A stretch of 64,000 bases of DNA, taken from Streptomyces noursei ATCC 11455 (GTDB lineage Bacteria > Actinomycetota > Actinomycetes > Streptomycetales > Streptomycetaceae). Under the pieces are notes generated by a model that did no database searches, was not told the DNA's origin, and saw only the letters and a list, made by a program, of their open reading frames with translations. The DNA is taken from the NCBI RefSeq assembly GCF_001704275.1, contig NZ_CP011533.1, forward strand, positions 6,138,001-6,202,000, read 5' to 3'. Both the position numbers and the translations under genes were made by a program. Shown one piece after another: positions 8,750 to 18,009 of this stretch (the first letter of the stretch is position 1; each line of letters starts with the position of its first letter).

Positions 8750-8837
8750 GAGGCATCCCTAGCAGCCCGCCCTCCGGCCGCGCGACCGCATTTCGAACGC
8801 GAATTCCCGGCAATTCCCCGGGGTGACGTGCGGCGAA

Positions 8838-8867
8838 TCGACGCGCCGCCGAACGGGTGGATAAGGT
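8838..8867 (+). promoter_or_regulatory. Promoter of the SpoIIE-type phosphatase gene
   Basis: TCGACG (8838-8843) and TAAGGT (8862-8867) are separated by 18 bp. The -10 ends 9 nt before the ATG at 8877, so transcription probably begins at or next to the start codon. Confidence 0.5.
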
Positions 8868-8876
8868 CCCAGAACA

Positions 8877-10022
8877 ATGACACGCGGCGCGGGAGCGGAA
8901 AGCCTGAGGGCCCGGATGCACAAACGGCTGCACCGGACCCGCATCGGCATGCGCAAGGCCGGCGTCGACTACTTCCGCGGCGACGGCTCCGACTGGGTCG
9001 CGCTGGCCGCCCTCCTCGTCGCCGTCCCGGCCATCGCCGGCGGCACCCTCTGGCACCCGGAGTGGATCGCGCCGACCGCGCTGGTCCTCCCGATCATCGC
9101 CGGCGGACTGCTGCTGCGACCGGCCAACCTCCTGGTCCTGTACGCCGCCTCCGCCGCCGCGCTGATCGTCGAGGCGGCGCTGTTCGGCCCGTACGACCAG
9201 GGGCGGGACCGGATCACCCCGGGCACGGTCCTGGTCGTCGCCGCGGTCGGGCTCTCCGGGCTGCTGGTCGCGCAGTTCCGCAGCCGGGTCGGCGTGCCCT
9301 GGCGGCGCGGCGGCACCATGCTCTTCGACCTGCGCGAACGGATCCGGGTGCAGAGCACGCTGCCCAAGCTCCCCAAGGGCTGGCACCACGAGATGGCGCT
9401 CCGCCCGGCCGGCGGCCAGTCCTTCTCCGGCGACTTCGTGGTCGCCTCCCGCACCCAGGGCGGCAACATCCTGGAGGTCGTGCTCACCGACGTCTCCGGC
9501 AAGGGCATGGACGCGGCGTCCCGGGCCCTGCTGCTGTCCGGCGCCTTCGGCGGCCTGCTCGGCTCACTGCCGCCGCACGGCTTCCTCACGGCCGCCAACG
9601 GCTATCTGCTGCGCCAGGACTGGGACGAGGGCTTCGCCACCTCCGTCCACCTCGTCCTCGACCTGGAGTCCGGCGACTACGAGCTGTTCTCCGCGGGCCA
9701 CCTCCCCGGCCTCCAACTCAGCGCGGGCACCGGCCGCTGGGAGGAGAAGACGGGGGAGGGCCCGCTGCTCGGGGTCTACGACGGCGCCCAGTTCGACCCG
9801 GTCAAGGGGACGCTGCGCCCCGGCGACGTGCTGATGCTGTTCACCGACGGCCTGGTGGAGGCCGCCGACCGCGACATCGCCGAGGGCATGGACCGGCTGA
9901 CCGGCGAGGCCGAGCGCTATGTGCACAGCGGCTTCGCCGGCGCCGCCTGGCATCTGATCGAGGCCGTCGCCAAGGACGTCAACGACGACCGGGCGCTGCT
10001 GCTGATCACCCGGGACGGCTGA
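8877..10022 (+). CDS. Membrane-anchored PP2C (SpoIIE-type) serine phosphatase
   Basis: A 381-residue protein with about three hydrophobic segments (residues 40-120) followed by a cytoplasmic SpoIIE/RsbU-type PP2C domain (about 150-381). Metal-binding Asp residues are visible in GDFVVA, VLTDVSGKGMDA, LFTDGLVEA and NDDRALLLI. Such phosphatases dephosphorylate anti-anti-sigma factors and so release a sigma factor; the partner is not encoded nearby. No PAS or GAF sensor is present, so any signal would enter through the membrane part. Its 3' end overlaps the converging antiporter gene by 17 bp. Confidence 0.9.
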   Translation: MTRGAGAESLRARMHKRLHRTRIGMRKAGVDYFRGDGSDWVALAALLVAVPAIAGGTLWHPEWIAPTALVLPIIAGGLLLRPANLLVLYAASAAALIVEAALFGPYDQGRDRITPGTVLVVAAVGLSGLLVAQFRSRVGVPWRRGGTMLFDLRERIRVQSTLPKLPKGWHHEMALRPAGGQSFSGDFVVASRTQGGNILEVVLTDVSGKGMDAASRALLLSGAFGGLLGSLPPHGFLTAANGYLLRQDWDEGFATSVHLVLDLESGDYELFSAGHLPGLQLSAGTGRWEEKTGEGPLLGVYDGAQFDPVKGTLRPGDVLMLFTDGLVEAADRDIAEGMDRLTGEAERYVHSGFAGAAWHLIEAVAKDVNDDRALLLITRDG

Positions 10023-11235
10023 CCGCCGGCTCGGCCTCCGGGACGGTCCCCGGCGGCGCGCCCCGCCCCGCACCACCGCCCGGCAGCACCCGGGCCAGGA
10101 GCCCGGAGCGCCCGGCCGCCAACGGGCCCAGCACGGCCAGGATCAGCACATAGCCGGCGATGAACGGGGCCAGCCGCTCGTCGAGTCCGGCGCCCGCCGC
10201 CATCGTGGCCAGGATCAGCGCGAACTCGCCGCGGGCCAGCAGCGCGGTGGCGATGTTCGCGGCCGGCCCGGCACCGAAGCCGTGGATCCGGGCCGCGGCC
10301 AGCCCCGCGAGCACGTTCATCAGCAGGGTCAGCGCCACCGCGATCAGCACCGGCCACACGACGGACGGCAGGTCGCCGGGGTCGATGGAGAGCCCGAACG
10401 CGAAGAAGAAGATCGCCCCGAACGCGTCCCGCAGCGGATGCACCAGCTTGCGGATCCGCGGCCCCGAACTCGTCCCGCCGAGCATCAGCCCCACCATGAA
10501 CGCGCCGATGGCGTCCGCGACCCCGAACCACTCGGAGACCCCGGCGACCAGCACGGCGGCGCCCAGGAAGGAGATCACCAGCAGTTCGCTGTCCTTGGTG
10601 GCGATCAGCCGCCCGACCAGTCGTGTGCCCCAGCGGGCCGCCGCGGCGAGCAGCAGCAGGAAGCCGAACGCCTTCCCGGCCGCCGGCGCCGCCGCGGCCA
10701 GCGAGTCGGCCCCGGAGAGCACCGGCTGCAACGCGGCCAGATACAGGGCCAGGAAGATGTCCTCGACGACGATGATGCCGAGGATCGGCTTGGTCTCCGG
10801 ATTGCCCAGCCGCCCGGTGTCGACCAGGACCTTGGTGACGATCGCGGACGAGGAGATGCCGAGCACCCCGGCGAGCACCAGCGCCTCGGAGGTCCCCCAG
10901 CCGAGCGCGAAGCCGAAGCCGAGCCCGGCGCCCACGTTCAGCGTCAGATAGGTGCCGCCGGCCAGCGCCATCCGACGGCCGCCCGCCTTGAGGTCGTCGA
11001 CGTGGAATTCCAGGCCCAGGTAGAAGAGCAGCAGCACCAGACCGAGCAGCGAGAGCATCTCCAGGTCGTGCGGGTCGGCGACCAGCACGATGCCGGGGGT
11101 GTGCGGGCCGAGCAGGATTCCGGCCAGGATGAACAGGGGGATGGTGGGGAGTCCGATGCGGCCGCCGAGGCGGGCGAGGACGGCGGCGGCGAGAAAGGCG
11201 CCGCCCATGGCGATCAGGGTGTCTGCGTGTCCGAT
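10006..11235 (-). CDS. Kef/CPA2-type cation:proton antiporter
   Basis: A polytopic CPA2 transporter of about 410 residues with 12-13 hydrophobic segments and no RCK/TrkA domain. It probably exchanges K+ or Na+ for protons. The start is unusual. A perfect AGGAGG (11245-11250) lies 9 nt upstream of an in-frame ATC (11233-11235), and the first ATG (11206-11208) is 36 nt beyond the ribosome site. The GTG at 11301 lies inside a promoter-like region. I mark the ATC as the probable start, with ATG 11208 as fallback. The region upstream carries three 11-bp-phased TCAA repeats. Confidence 0.8.
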   Translation of the reverse strand: MGHADTLIAMGGAFLAAAVLARLGGRIGLPTIPLFILAGILLGPHTPGIVLVADPHDLEMLSLLGLVLLLFYLGLEFHVDDLKAGGRRMALAGGTYLTLNVGAGLGFGFALGWGTSEALVLAGVLGISSSAIVTKVLVDTGRLGNPETKPILGIIVVEDIFLALYLAALQPVLSGADSLAAAAPAAGKAFGFLLLLAAAARWGTRLVGRLIATKDSELLVISFLGAAVLVAGVSEWFGVADAIGAFMVGLMLGGTSSGPRIRKLVHPLRDAFGAIFFFAFGLSIDPGDLPSVVWPVLIAVALTLLMNVLAGLAAARIHGFGAGPAANIATALLARGEFALILATMAAGAGLDERLAPFIAGYVLILAVLGPLAAGRSGLLARVLPGGGAGRGAPPGTVPEAEPAVSRPG

Positions 11236-11303
11236 GGGCCCGTTCCTCCTGGTCGTCAACGCGCCGCCGATGTGAGCCCAGGCACGTACCGGATCGCACA
11301 CCA

Positions 11304-11336
11304 GGTCAAGGCAGTGTCAAGAAGTGGTCAATACTT
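11304..11336. promoter_or_regulatory. Three 11-bp-phased direct repeats upstream of the antiporter gene
   Basis: GGTCAA, TGTCAA and GGTCAA begin at 11304, 11315 and 11326, exactly one helical turn apart. On the minus strand they read TTGACC, TTGACA, TTGACC. The 11-bp period is that of PhoP-type response-regulator direct repeats, but the match to GTTCACC is only 3-4 of 7 per unit. An AT-rich patch adjoins at 11330-11355. Confidence 0.45.
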
Positions 11337-11591
11337 AGATTACCAAATCATTAACGAAGGGCCCGTTGTGCGGAGGTGCGGGGCTTTTGCGGGCCGGTCC
11401 GGCGGGGTGCGAGGGTCCGCCGGGCCGACCGGAAGCGACGCGGAATGAACGATCGGGAACGAGCAAAGCGTTGGCCGATGATTCGTCACCCGCCTGCGAT
11501 GGGCAGGGAGTTGATGGCACGATGGGTGCCGGGGGTGTGCGCGGCATGCCCCAGGGCCGGTGAGGCGTTCCGACCGAGGGTGTGATCAGTT
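11337..11591. other. Spacer between antiporter and small membrane protein genes
   Basis: Together with the repeats at 11304-11336 this forms a 356-bp non-coding interval between divergent genes. After the AT-rich start (to about 11355) the composition returns to GC-rich. Short overlapping frames here have no supporting ribosome site or codon bias. I see no other feature. Confidence 0.4.
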
Positions 11592-11786
11592 GTGGCTCTT
11601 TCGCTGTCAGTTGTCCTGATGCTGGGGATCATCCTCGTCGTACTGATCAGACAGAAGGCGATCAAGGCCGGGCCGGCGTTCGTCGCCATACTCTTCGGCT
11701 TCTTCCTCGCCTCGACCGGCATGGCGCCGTCGATCAACAGGTTCCTGAACTCCATCGCGAACACGATCAACCACATCTCGTTCTAG
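11592..11786 (+). CDS. Small conserved membrane protein, 64 residues
   Basis: From GTG 11592 the frame encodes 64 residues with two hydrophobic segments (about 4-19 and 27-45) joined by a short basic loop (RQKAIKAG), and a polar, serine/asparagine-containing C-terminal end (APSINRFLNSIANTINHISF). Third codon positions are strongly G/C-biased and there is no competing frame. I recall similar orphan proteins across Streptomyces, but the function is unknown. It converges with the ArsC-like gene 40 bp downstream. Confidence 0.7.
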   Translation: MALSLSVVLMLGIILVVLIRQKAIKAGPAFVAILFGFFLASTGMAPSINRFLNSIANTINHISF

Positions 11787-11826
11787 GGCACGCGCCCCGA
11801 ACGGTTCACGCTTCGCGGGCCGGACG

Positions 11827-12207
11827 TCAGGGGGTCCGTCCACCCCCGGTCCGCGCCAGCGCGTCACGCACGGCATCCTCGCTGCGCCCCACCAGCGCCG
11901 ATCCGTCGTCGGCGGTGATGATCGGGCGCTGGATCAGCCGCGGGTGCGCCGCCAGCGCCTCGATCCACCGCTCGCGGTCGTCCGCCGTACGCCCCCAGTC
12001 CTTGAGGCCGAGCTCCTTCGCCTCGGCCTCCTGGGTGCGGGTGATGTCCCACGGCTCCAGCGTCAGCCGCTCCAGCACCTCCCGCAGCTCCTGGGTGCTC
12101 GGCGGCTCTTCGAGATAGCGCCGCACGGTGTACTCCGCACCCTCCGCGTCGAGGAGGGACACGGCGGAACGGCACTTGGAACAGGCGGGGTTGATCCAGA
12201 TCTCCAT
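11827..12207 (-). CDS. ArsC/Spx-family thioredoxin-fold protein
   Basis: A 126-residue ArsC-family protein. The N-terminus MEIWINPACSKCRSA carries the thioredoxin-like CxxC (Cys9, Cys12), followed by YLEEPPS and a RPIITADDG segment that matches the RPIV motif of the ArsC fold. It could be a glutaredoxin-dependent arsenate reductase or a Spx/YffB-type protein. No ars operon genes are adjacent, so resistance is not implied. TAGGGT (minus strand, 12214-12219) lies 6 nt before the ATG, predicting a leaderless mRNA. Confidence 0.85.
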   Translation of the reverse strand: MEIWINPACSKCRSAVSLLDAEGAEYTVRRYLEEPPSTQELREVLERLTLEPWDITRTQEAEAKELGLKDWGRTADDRERWIEALAAHPRLIQRPIITADDGSALVGRSEDAVRDALARTGGGRTP

Positions 12208-12903
12208 GGCTGCACCCTAGCCAACCGCGCACCTCGCGCAGATGTCCTGCCGGCACAGGGAAAAGCGGGCCCCGGCGGGCCGGCGCCGCCCGCCGTCCAC
12301 CCGTGGTGCCCCGCGCCGGCCCCAGGGGTCGAACTGCGCGAGCGCCTATGGGCGTTGCCCCGATCCGACCGGTGGAGCCGGAGTCGCTTCCCGCGGCCCG
12401 GTTCCCTCGTCGAAACGGTATCCGGCGGCCCTCGAAAGCGAATCCGCACCGGCGCACGATCTCCCGGAAATGCACCACGCGAATTTCCTTCACCGCATCC
12501 GGCCCGGCCCGCTCCCCATCGCTCTCCGGCAGCGCGATATCCGGTGGACCCCGGTCGTGCGGAACGCCGCAAACGATGGCGATGGCCGCCTCCGTGCCTT
12601 CCTCCGGCGCGCGGTGCGGTGCCGCGGCGCGGGATGTACGGCGAAGCCCCGCTCCGGGCGCGCGCGGGCGACGGGCGCGGGCCCGACCGCGACCACGGGG
12701 GCGACCTGAGCGCCGACGCGACCGTACAAGGCCGACCCGATATTCCCCCGGTGCGCGAAGGGGGCCACCATGGCGCACGGTCACCGGAGTTGCGGAGAAC
12801 CGGAGTTGCGCAGAACGCGGAATTGCCGAGAACCCGGAATTCGCGGGACAGGACCGGACAGGAAATGCGGCGGGGAGGGCGACGGGCCTCGCCCCGCCCG
12901 GCG
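12208..12903. other. Long intergenic stretch, no convincing gene
   Basis: Several overlapping open frames of 90-360 codons exist here, but they are Arg/Pro/Gly-rich, lack good ribosome sites and show no consistent codon bias. Local GC dips near 12460-12560. The only clear structures are the degenerate tandem repeat at 12785-12849 and the tRNA-Gly terminator beyond. Confidence 0.5.
12785..12849. repeat. Degenerate 16-17 bp tandem repeat, four units
   Basis: Units begin at 12785, 12801, 12817 and 12834. The first two (CGGAGTTGCGGAGAAC and CGGAGTTGCGCAGAAC) differ at one position, the third is close (GCGGAATTGCCGAGAAC) and the fourth is more divergent. It lies downstream of tRNA-Gly in non-coding DNA. 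Function unknown. Confidence 0.55.
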
Positions 12904-12953
12904 AAAAAAGCGACCCGGGGCCGGATCGGGAAAGTCCGCGATCCGGCCCCGGG
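12904..12953 (-). terminator. Rho-independent terminator of tRNA-Gly
   Basis: A perfect 15-bp GC-rich stem (12914-12928 with 12939-12953) is followed on the minus strand by a run of six T (A-run 12904-12909). It is a textbook intrinsic terminator, 11 bp past the tRNA end. Confidence 0.9.
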
Positions 12954-12963
12954 CCGTTTTCGG

Positions 12964-13034
12964 AGCGGGCGACGGGAATCGAACCCGCGTAGCCAGTTTG
13001 GAAGACTGGGGCTCTACCATTGAGCTACGCCCGC
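12964..13034 (-). tRNA. tRNA-Gly (anticodon TCC)
   Basis: On the minus strand the 71-nt sequence folds into a full cloverleaf: acceptor GCGGGCG/CGCCCGC, D arm AGCTCAATGGTAGAGC, anticodon loop CTTCCAA with TCC, and T arm GGGTTCGATTCCC. The discriminator base is T and CCA is not encoded. A -10-like TACGAT (plus-strand 13071-13076) lies about 37 bp upstream. The gene is transcribed away from tRNA-Pro. Confidence 0.95.
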
Positions 13035-13169
13035 GAGCGCCACGGTCGGTGGGACCTCGGCACGCAGAGCATCGTAGCGGGTGAAGGCCGTGCCGCGCAC
13101 ACTGCATCGCGCTCTCGAACAACGGGCAGCCACACCGTCCCCGGCCATGTACCCTACGTGTCGCACCGA

Positions 13170-13246
13170 CGGGGTGTGGCGCAGCTTGGTAGCGCGTCCG
13201 CTTTGGGAGCGGAAGGTCGTCGGTTCGAATCCGGCCACCCCGACCA
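13170..13246 (+). tRNA. tRNA-Pro (anticodon TGG)
   Basis: The 77-nt gene has acceptor CGGGGTG/CACCCCG, D-arm GCGCAGCTTGGTAGCGC, anticodon loop TTTGGGA with TGG, T arm CGGTTCGAATCCG and an encoded CCA end. A -10-like TACCCT at 13150-13155 predicts a start site about 8 nt before the mature 5' end. Confidence 0.95.
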
Positions 13247-13303
13247 TTTCAGGTACCCGTCCGCGTGACGCAAAGCGGGCATAAGCGACCGTTCAAGATC
13301 GCG

Positions 13304-13334
13304 TTGTGGGTGCCCTCCTCCTTGCGGTTACTAT
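13304..13334 (+). promoter_or_regulatory. Candidate tig promoter
   Basis: TTGTGG (13304-13309) and TACTAT (13329-13334) are spaced by 19 bp. They would give a leader of about 105 nt before the tig GTG. Confidence 0.45.
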
Positions 13335-13446
13335 GCAAGCTGCGTGCCCGTATGTCTCTGTACCGGGCGCGATCGGCCGGGCCGGGACATGCCGGACGCC
13401 GGCGGATCTCAGGCAAAACCCCAAGTCAGCCCAAGGAGACCGAACC

Positions 13447-14844
13447 GTGAAGAGCGCCGTGGAGACCCTGAACCCGACCCGGGTTCGGCTCACTGTCGAG
13501 GTGCCCTTCGAGGAGCTCAAGGACAGCCTCGACGCGGCGTACAAGAAGATCAACCAGCAGGTCACGGTGAAGGGCTTCCGCAAGGGCAAGATCCCGGCCC
13601 GCGTCATCGACCAGCGGTTCGGTCGTGGCGCCGTGCTGGAGGAGGCCGTCAACGACGCGCTCCCGAAGTTCTACACCAACGCGGTCAACGAGGCCGAGCT
13701 GAACGTCCTCGGCCAGCCCGAGGTGGACATCACCGAGCTCAAGGACAACGAGCTGCTGGCCTTCACCGCCGAGGTGGACATCCGCCCCGAGCTGGAGATC
13801 CCGGACTTCTCCGGCATCGAGGTCGAGGTCGACGCCGTCGAGGTGTCGGACGAGGACGTCGAGAAGTCCGTGGAGCAGCTGCGTGAGCGCTTCGCCTCGA
13901 CCAGCCCGGTCGAGCGCGCCGCCCAGGACGGCGACGTGGTGACCGTGGACCTGGAGGCCAAGGTCGACGGCGAGGTGCTGGCCGACGGCATCGCCAACGG
14001 CGTCAGCTACACCATCGGCTCCGGTGAGCTCCTCGACGGCATCGACGAGGCCGTCAAGGGCCTGGAGGCCGGCGGCAGCGCCACCTTCACCTCCGAGCTC
14101 AAGGGCGGCTCCGCCCAGGGCAAGGAGGCCGAGGTCAAGGTCGACGTCACCGAGGTCAAGGCCCGCGAACTGCCCGAGCTGGACGACGACTTCGCGCAGC
14201 TGGCCAGCGAGTTCGACACCCTCGACGAGCTCAAGGCGGACAGCCGCAAGCGCCTGGAGCGGATGAAGAAGTTCGACCAGGCCACCCAGGCCCAGGAGAA
14301 GGTCCTGGAGGCGCTGCTCGGCCTGATCGAGGTCCCGATCCCCGAGAAGCTCCTCGAGGACGAGATCCGCACCCGCAAGCACAACCTCGAGCACCACCAG
14401 CTCGGCCAGATGGGCCTCGACCTCGCGAAGTACCTGGAGATCCAGGGCAAGACCGAGGAAGAGTTCGACGCCGAGACCAAGCAGCAGGCCGAGAAGGGCA
14501 TCAAGACCCAGTTCGTCCTCGACGAGCTGGTCAACAAGGAGAAGCTCAACGTCAGCCAGGAGGAGCTCACCGAGCACCTCATGCGGCGTGCGCAGTCCTC
14601 CGGCATGAGCCCCGACCAGTTCGCCCAGGCGGTCGTCGAGGGTGGCCAGGTGCCGATGCTGGTGGGCGAGGTCGCCCGCGGCAAGGCCCTCGCGGTGGTC
14701 GTCGAGGCCGCCACGGTCAAGGACACCAACGGTGAGGTCGTCGACCTGGAGGACGAGGAGGAGGCGGAGGCCGCCGAGGCCGTCGTCGCCGAGGCCGAGG
14801 GCACCGACGCGAAGGCCGAGGAGGCCCCGAAGACCGAGGGCTGA
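13447..14844 (+). CDS. tig: Trigger factor, ribosome-associated chaperone and prolyl isomerase
   Basis: A 465-residue chaperone that meets nascent chains at the ribosome exit. The N-terminal domain has the ribosome-docking signature [12 protein letters not shown] (about residues 42-53). A central FKBP-like PPIase domain follows (about 155-240, [14 protein letters not shown] onward), then the helical C-terminal chaperone domain. The last about 35 residues are a Glu/Ala-rich acidic tail. GTG 13447 is preceded by AAGGAG about 10 nt upstream. It stands just before clpP1-clpP2-clpX, the usual tig-clp neighbourhood, but a strong hairpin at 14887-14928 separates the units. Confidence 0.96.
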   Translation: MKSAVETLNPTRVRLTVEVPFEELKDSLDAAYKKINQQVTVKGFRKGKIPARVIDQRFGRGAVLEEAVNDALPKFYTNAVNEAELNVLGQPEVDITELKDNELLAFTAEVDIRPELEIPDFSGIEVEVDAVEVSDEDVEKSVEQLRERFASTSPVERAAQDGDVVTVDLEAKVDGEVLADGIANGVSYTIGSGELLDGIDEAVKGLEAGGSATFTSELKGGSAQGKEAEVKVDVTEVKARELPELDDDFAQLASEFDTLDELKADSRKRLERMKKFDQATQAQEKVLEALLGLIEVPIPEKLLEDEIRTRKHNLEHHQLGQMGLDLAKYLEIQGKTEEEFDAETKQQAEKGIKTQFVLDELVNKEKLNVSQEELTEHLMRRAQSSGMSPDQFAQAVVEGGQVPMLVGEVARGKALAVVVEAATVKDTNGEVVDLEDEEEAEAAEAVVAEAEGTDAKAEEAPKTEG

Positions 14845-14886
14845 GCCCCGGCCGTCCGGGGGTTCCCCGGGCTCTTCGAGCTGTGA

Positions 14887-14928
14887 GTACGGGCCCGAAC
14901 ACGCACGTGAGCGTGTTCGGGCCCGTAC
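14887..14928 (+). terminator. Terminator after tig
   Basis: A perfect 18-bp stem (14887-14904 with 14911-14928) with a 6-nt loop begins 43 bp after the tig stop. It insulates the clpP1 promoter region. Confidence 0.85.
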
Positions 14929-14950
14929 GTCATCCCGGTCCGTGAGCCTG

Positions 14951-14964
14951 CGCTCACAGCGAAC
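14951..14964 (+). promoter_or_regulatory. ClgR operator candidate upstream of clpP1
   Basis: CGCTCACAGCGAAC matches every defined position of the core CGCYNANRGCGWWS recalled for the actinobacterial Clp regulator ClgR; the flanking W positions match less well. It lies 167 nt before the clpP1 start. A -10-like TAGGGT at 15003-15008 with no clear -35 fits activator-dependent transcription. ClgR is known to activate clpP1P2 in Streptomyces and Corynebacterium. Confidence 0.6.
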
Positions 14965-15130
14965 AGTTCTCGCTGCGGGATGGCGTTGTCCGACCTGCGC
15001 GTTAGGGTCCGTAGATACGAGGGCAGGGGAGTTTCCGAACGCGCCGGACGCACCACACGGCGCAGGTCCCCGCGCCCAGAAGACGACGCTGAGACGGTCG
15101 CGAGCCGTCCGACAACGAGCAGGTGGACAC

Positions 15131-15745
15131 GTGACGATCCCGATGCCTTCCGCCGCCGCTGAGCCGACCTCCGGTGGCCTCGGCGACCAGGTCTACAACC
15201 GGCTGCTCGGCGAGCGGATCATCTTCCTCGGCCAGCCGGTCGACGACGACATCGCCAACAAGATCACGGCGCAGCTGTTGCTCCTCGCCGCTGACCCGGA
15301 AAAGGACATCTTCCTCTACATCAACTCCCCGGGCGGCTCGGTCACGGCCGGCATGGCGATCTACGACACCATGCAGTACATCAAGAACGACGTGGTCACC
15401 ATCGCGATGGGCCTCGCCGCTTCGATGGGCCAGTTCCTGCTGAGCGCCGGCACCCCGGGCAAGCGCTTCGCGCTGCCGAACGCGGAGATCCTGATCCACC
15501 AGCCCTCCGCCGGCCTGGCGGGTTCGGCCTCGGACATCAAGATCCACGCCGAGCAGCTGCTGCGCACGAAGAAGCGCCTGGGTGAGCTCTCCGCCATGCA
15601 CACCGGCCAGACGCTGGAGCAGTGGACCAAGGACGCCGACCGTGACCGCTGGTTCAGTGCCGAGGAGGCCAAGGCGTACGGCCTCATCGACGACGTCATG
15701 CCCTCCGCTGCCGGCGTTCCGGGCGGGGGCGGCACCGGGGCCTGA
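15131..15745 (+). CDS. clpP1: ATP-dependent Clp protease proteolytic subunit ClpP1
   Basis: A 204-residue serine peptidase subunit of the ClpP1P2 tetradecamer that degrades unfolded and tagged proteins in the cytoplasm. The triad residues are visible: Ser98 in GLAASMGQ, His123 in ILIHQPSAG and Asp172 in [11 protein letters not shown] 15131 gives [12 protein letters not shown]; an ATG at 15143 is the alternative start. It is followed after 53 bp by clpP2 and forms one transcription unit with it, probably ClgR-activated. It is one of the two ClpPs forming the housekeeping core in Streptomyces. Confidence 0.95.
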   Translation: MTIPMPSAAAEPTSGGLGDQVYNRLLGERIIFLGQPVDDDIANKITAQLLLLAADPEKDIFLYINSPGGSVTAGMAIYDTMQYIKNDVVTIAMGLAASMGQFLLSAGTPGKRFALPNAEILIHQPSAGLAGSASDIKIHAEQLLRTKKRLGELSAMHTGQTLEQWTKDADRDRWFSAEEAKAYGLIDDVMPSAAGVPGGGGTGA

Positions 15746-15798
15746 GCCCCGGCCCATGTCCCGCAGTCGACCCCCAGCCCCATTTCGCCACCAGGACG

Positions 15799-16485
15799 GT
15801 GAACCTCCAGATGATCAACTTCCCCGGAAGCGGCCTCTACGAGCGCCCTCAGGCCGAGTTCTCCGGCATGGCCGCCGAGTCCCGCTATATCGTCCCGCGC
15901 TTCGTCGAGCGCACCTCGCAGGGCGTGCGCGAGTACGACCCGTACGCGAAGCTCTTCGAGGAGCGGGTGATCTTCCTCGGGGTGCAGATCGATGACGCCT
16001 CCGCCAACGACGTCATGGCGCAGCTGCTGTGCCTGGAGTCGATGGACCCGGACCGCGACATCTCGGTCTACATCAACAGCCCCGGCGGCTCGTTCACGGC
16101 GCTGACGGCGATCTACGACACCATGCAGTTCGTCAAGCCCGACATCCAGACGGTCTGCATGGGCCAGGCGGCCTCCGCCGCGGCCGTGCTGCTGGCGGCC
16201 GGCACCCCGGGCAAGCGCATGGCGCTGCCCAACGCCCGGGTCCTGATCCACCAGCCCTTCAGCGAGACCGGTCGCGGCCAGGTCTCCGACCTGGAGATCG
16301 CCGCCCGCGAGATCCAGCGGATGCGCACGCAGCTGGAGGAGATGCTGGCCAAGCACTCGTCCACGCCGATCGAGAAGATCCGCGAGGACATCGAGCGCGA
16401 CAAGATCCTGACCGCCGAGGAGTCCCTGGCGTACGGTCTGGTCGACCAGATCGTCTCGACGCGGAAGACCTCCGTCTCGGTCTGA
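15799..16485 (+). CDS. clpP2: ATP-dependent Clp protease proteolytic subunit ClpP2
   Basis: This 228-residue paralogue of ClpP1 has its own triad: Ser126 in [11 protein letters not shown], His151 in [10 protein letters not shown] and Asp201 in [11 protein letters not shown]. It has a longer N-terminal stretch than ClpP1. The start is uncertain: GTG 15799 has AGGA only 2 nt upstream, and ATG 15811 would give [11 protein letters not shown]. It completes the heteromeric ClpP1P2 barrel fed by ClpX, whose gene follows after a hairpin and about 160 bp. Confidence 0.94.
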   Translation: MNLQMINFPGSGLYERPQAEFSGMAAESRYIVPRFVERTSQGVREYDPYAKLFEERVIFLGVQIDDASANDVMAQLLCLESMDPDRDISVYINSPGGSFTALTAIYDTMQFVKPDIQTVCMGQAASAAAVLLAAGTPGKRMALPNARVLIHQPFSETGRGQVSDLEIAAREIQRMRTQLEEMLAKHSSTPIEKIREDIERDKILTAEESLAYGLVDQIVSTRKTSVSV

Positions 16486-16517
16486 TCGCGATCTTCGCGA
16501 AATGCGCCGGAGTGTTG

Positions 16518-16555
16518 CCCCCTTGGACCGAGTGAACCGAGTCGGTCCAAGGGGG
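16518..16555 (+). terminator. Hairpin between clpP2 and clpX
   Basis: A perfect 14-bp stem (16518-16531 with 16542-16555) with a 10-nt loop lies 32 bp after the clpP2 stop. It suggests clpX is mainly transcribed from its own promoter. Confidence 0.75.
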
Positions 16556-16646
16556 GCCCGTACGGGGGGCCCGGCAAGGTACCGTCGATAGGCAAGCTCC
16601 CGGGTCCGCGGAACAATGCGGATCCCAGGCGAAGGGGATTCACCTC

Positions 16647-17930
<1,284 letters not shown>

Positions 17931-17954
17931 CGCCTCCGCGCCTCCCCCCTTCAA

Positions 17955-17994
17955 CAGAACCGCCCGGCAGCGCAGTTGCTGCCGGGCGGTTCTG
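17955..17994. terminator. Bidirectional terminator between clpX and a converging gene
   Basis: A perfect 17-bp stem (17955-17971 with 17978-17994) and a 6-nt loop sit 24 bp after clpX and 15 bp after the minus-strand gene's stop. Confidence 0.85.
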
Positions 17995-18009
17995 GTACGC
18001 GGGTGCGCG

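Noticed and set aside
12242..12992. Plus-strand frames of 155-359 codons between the ArsC-like gene and tRNA-Gly
   Set aside because: No ribosome site, Arg/Pro/Gly-rich peptides, and the frames run through the tRNA terminator and tRNA gene.
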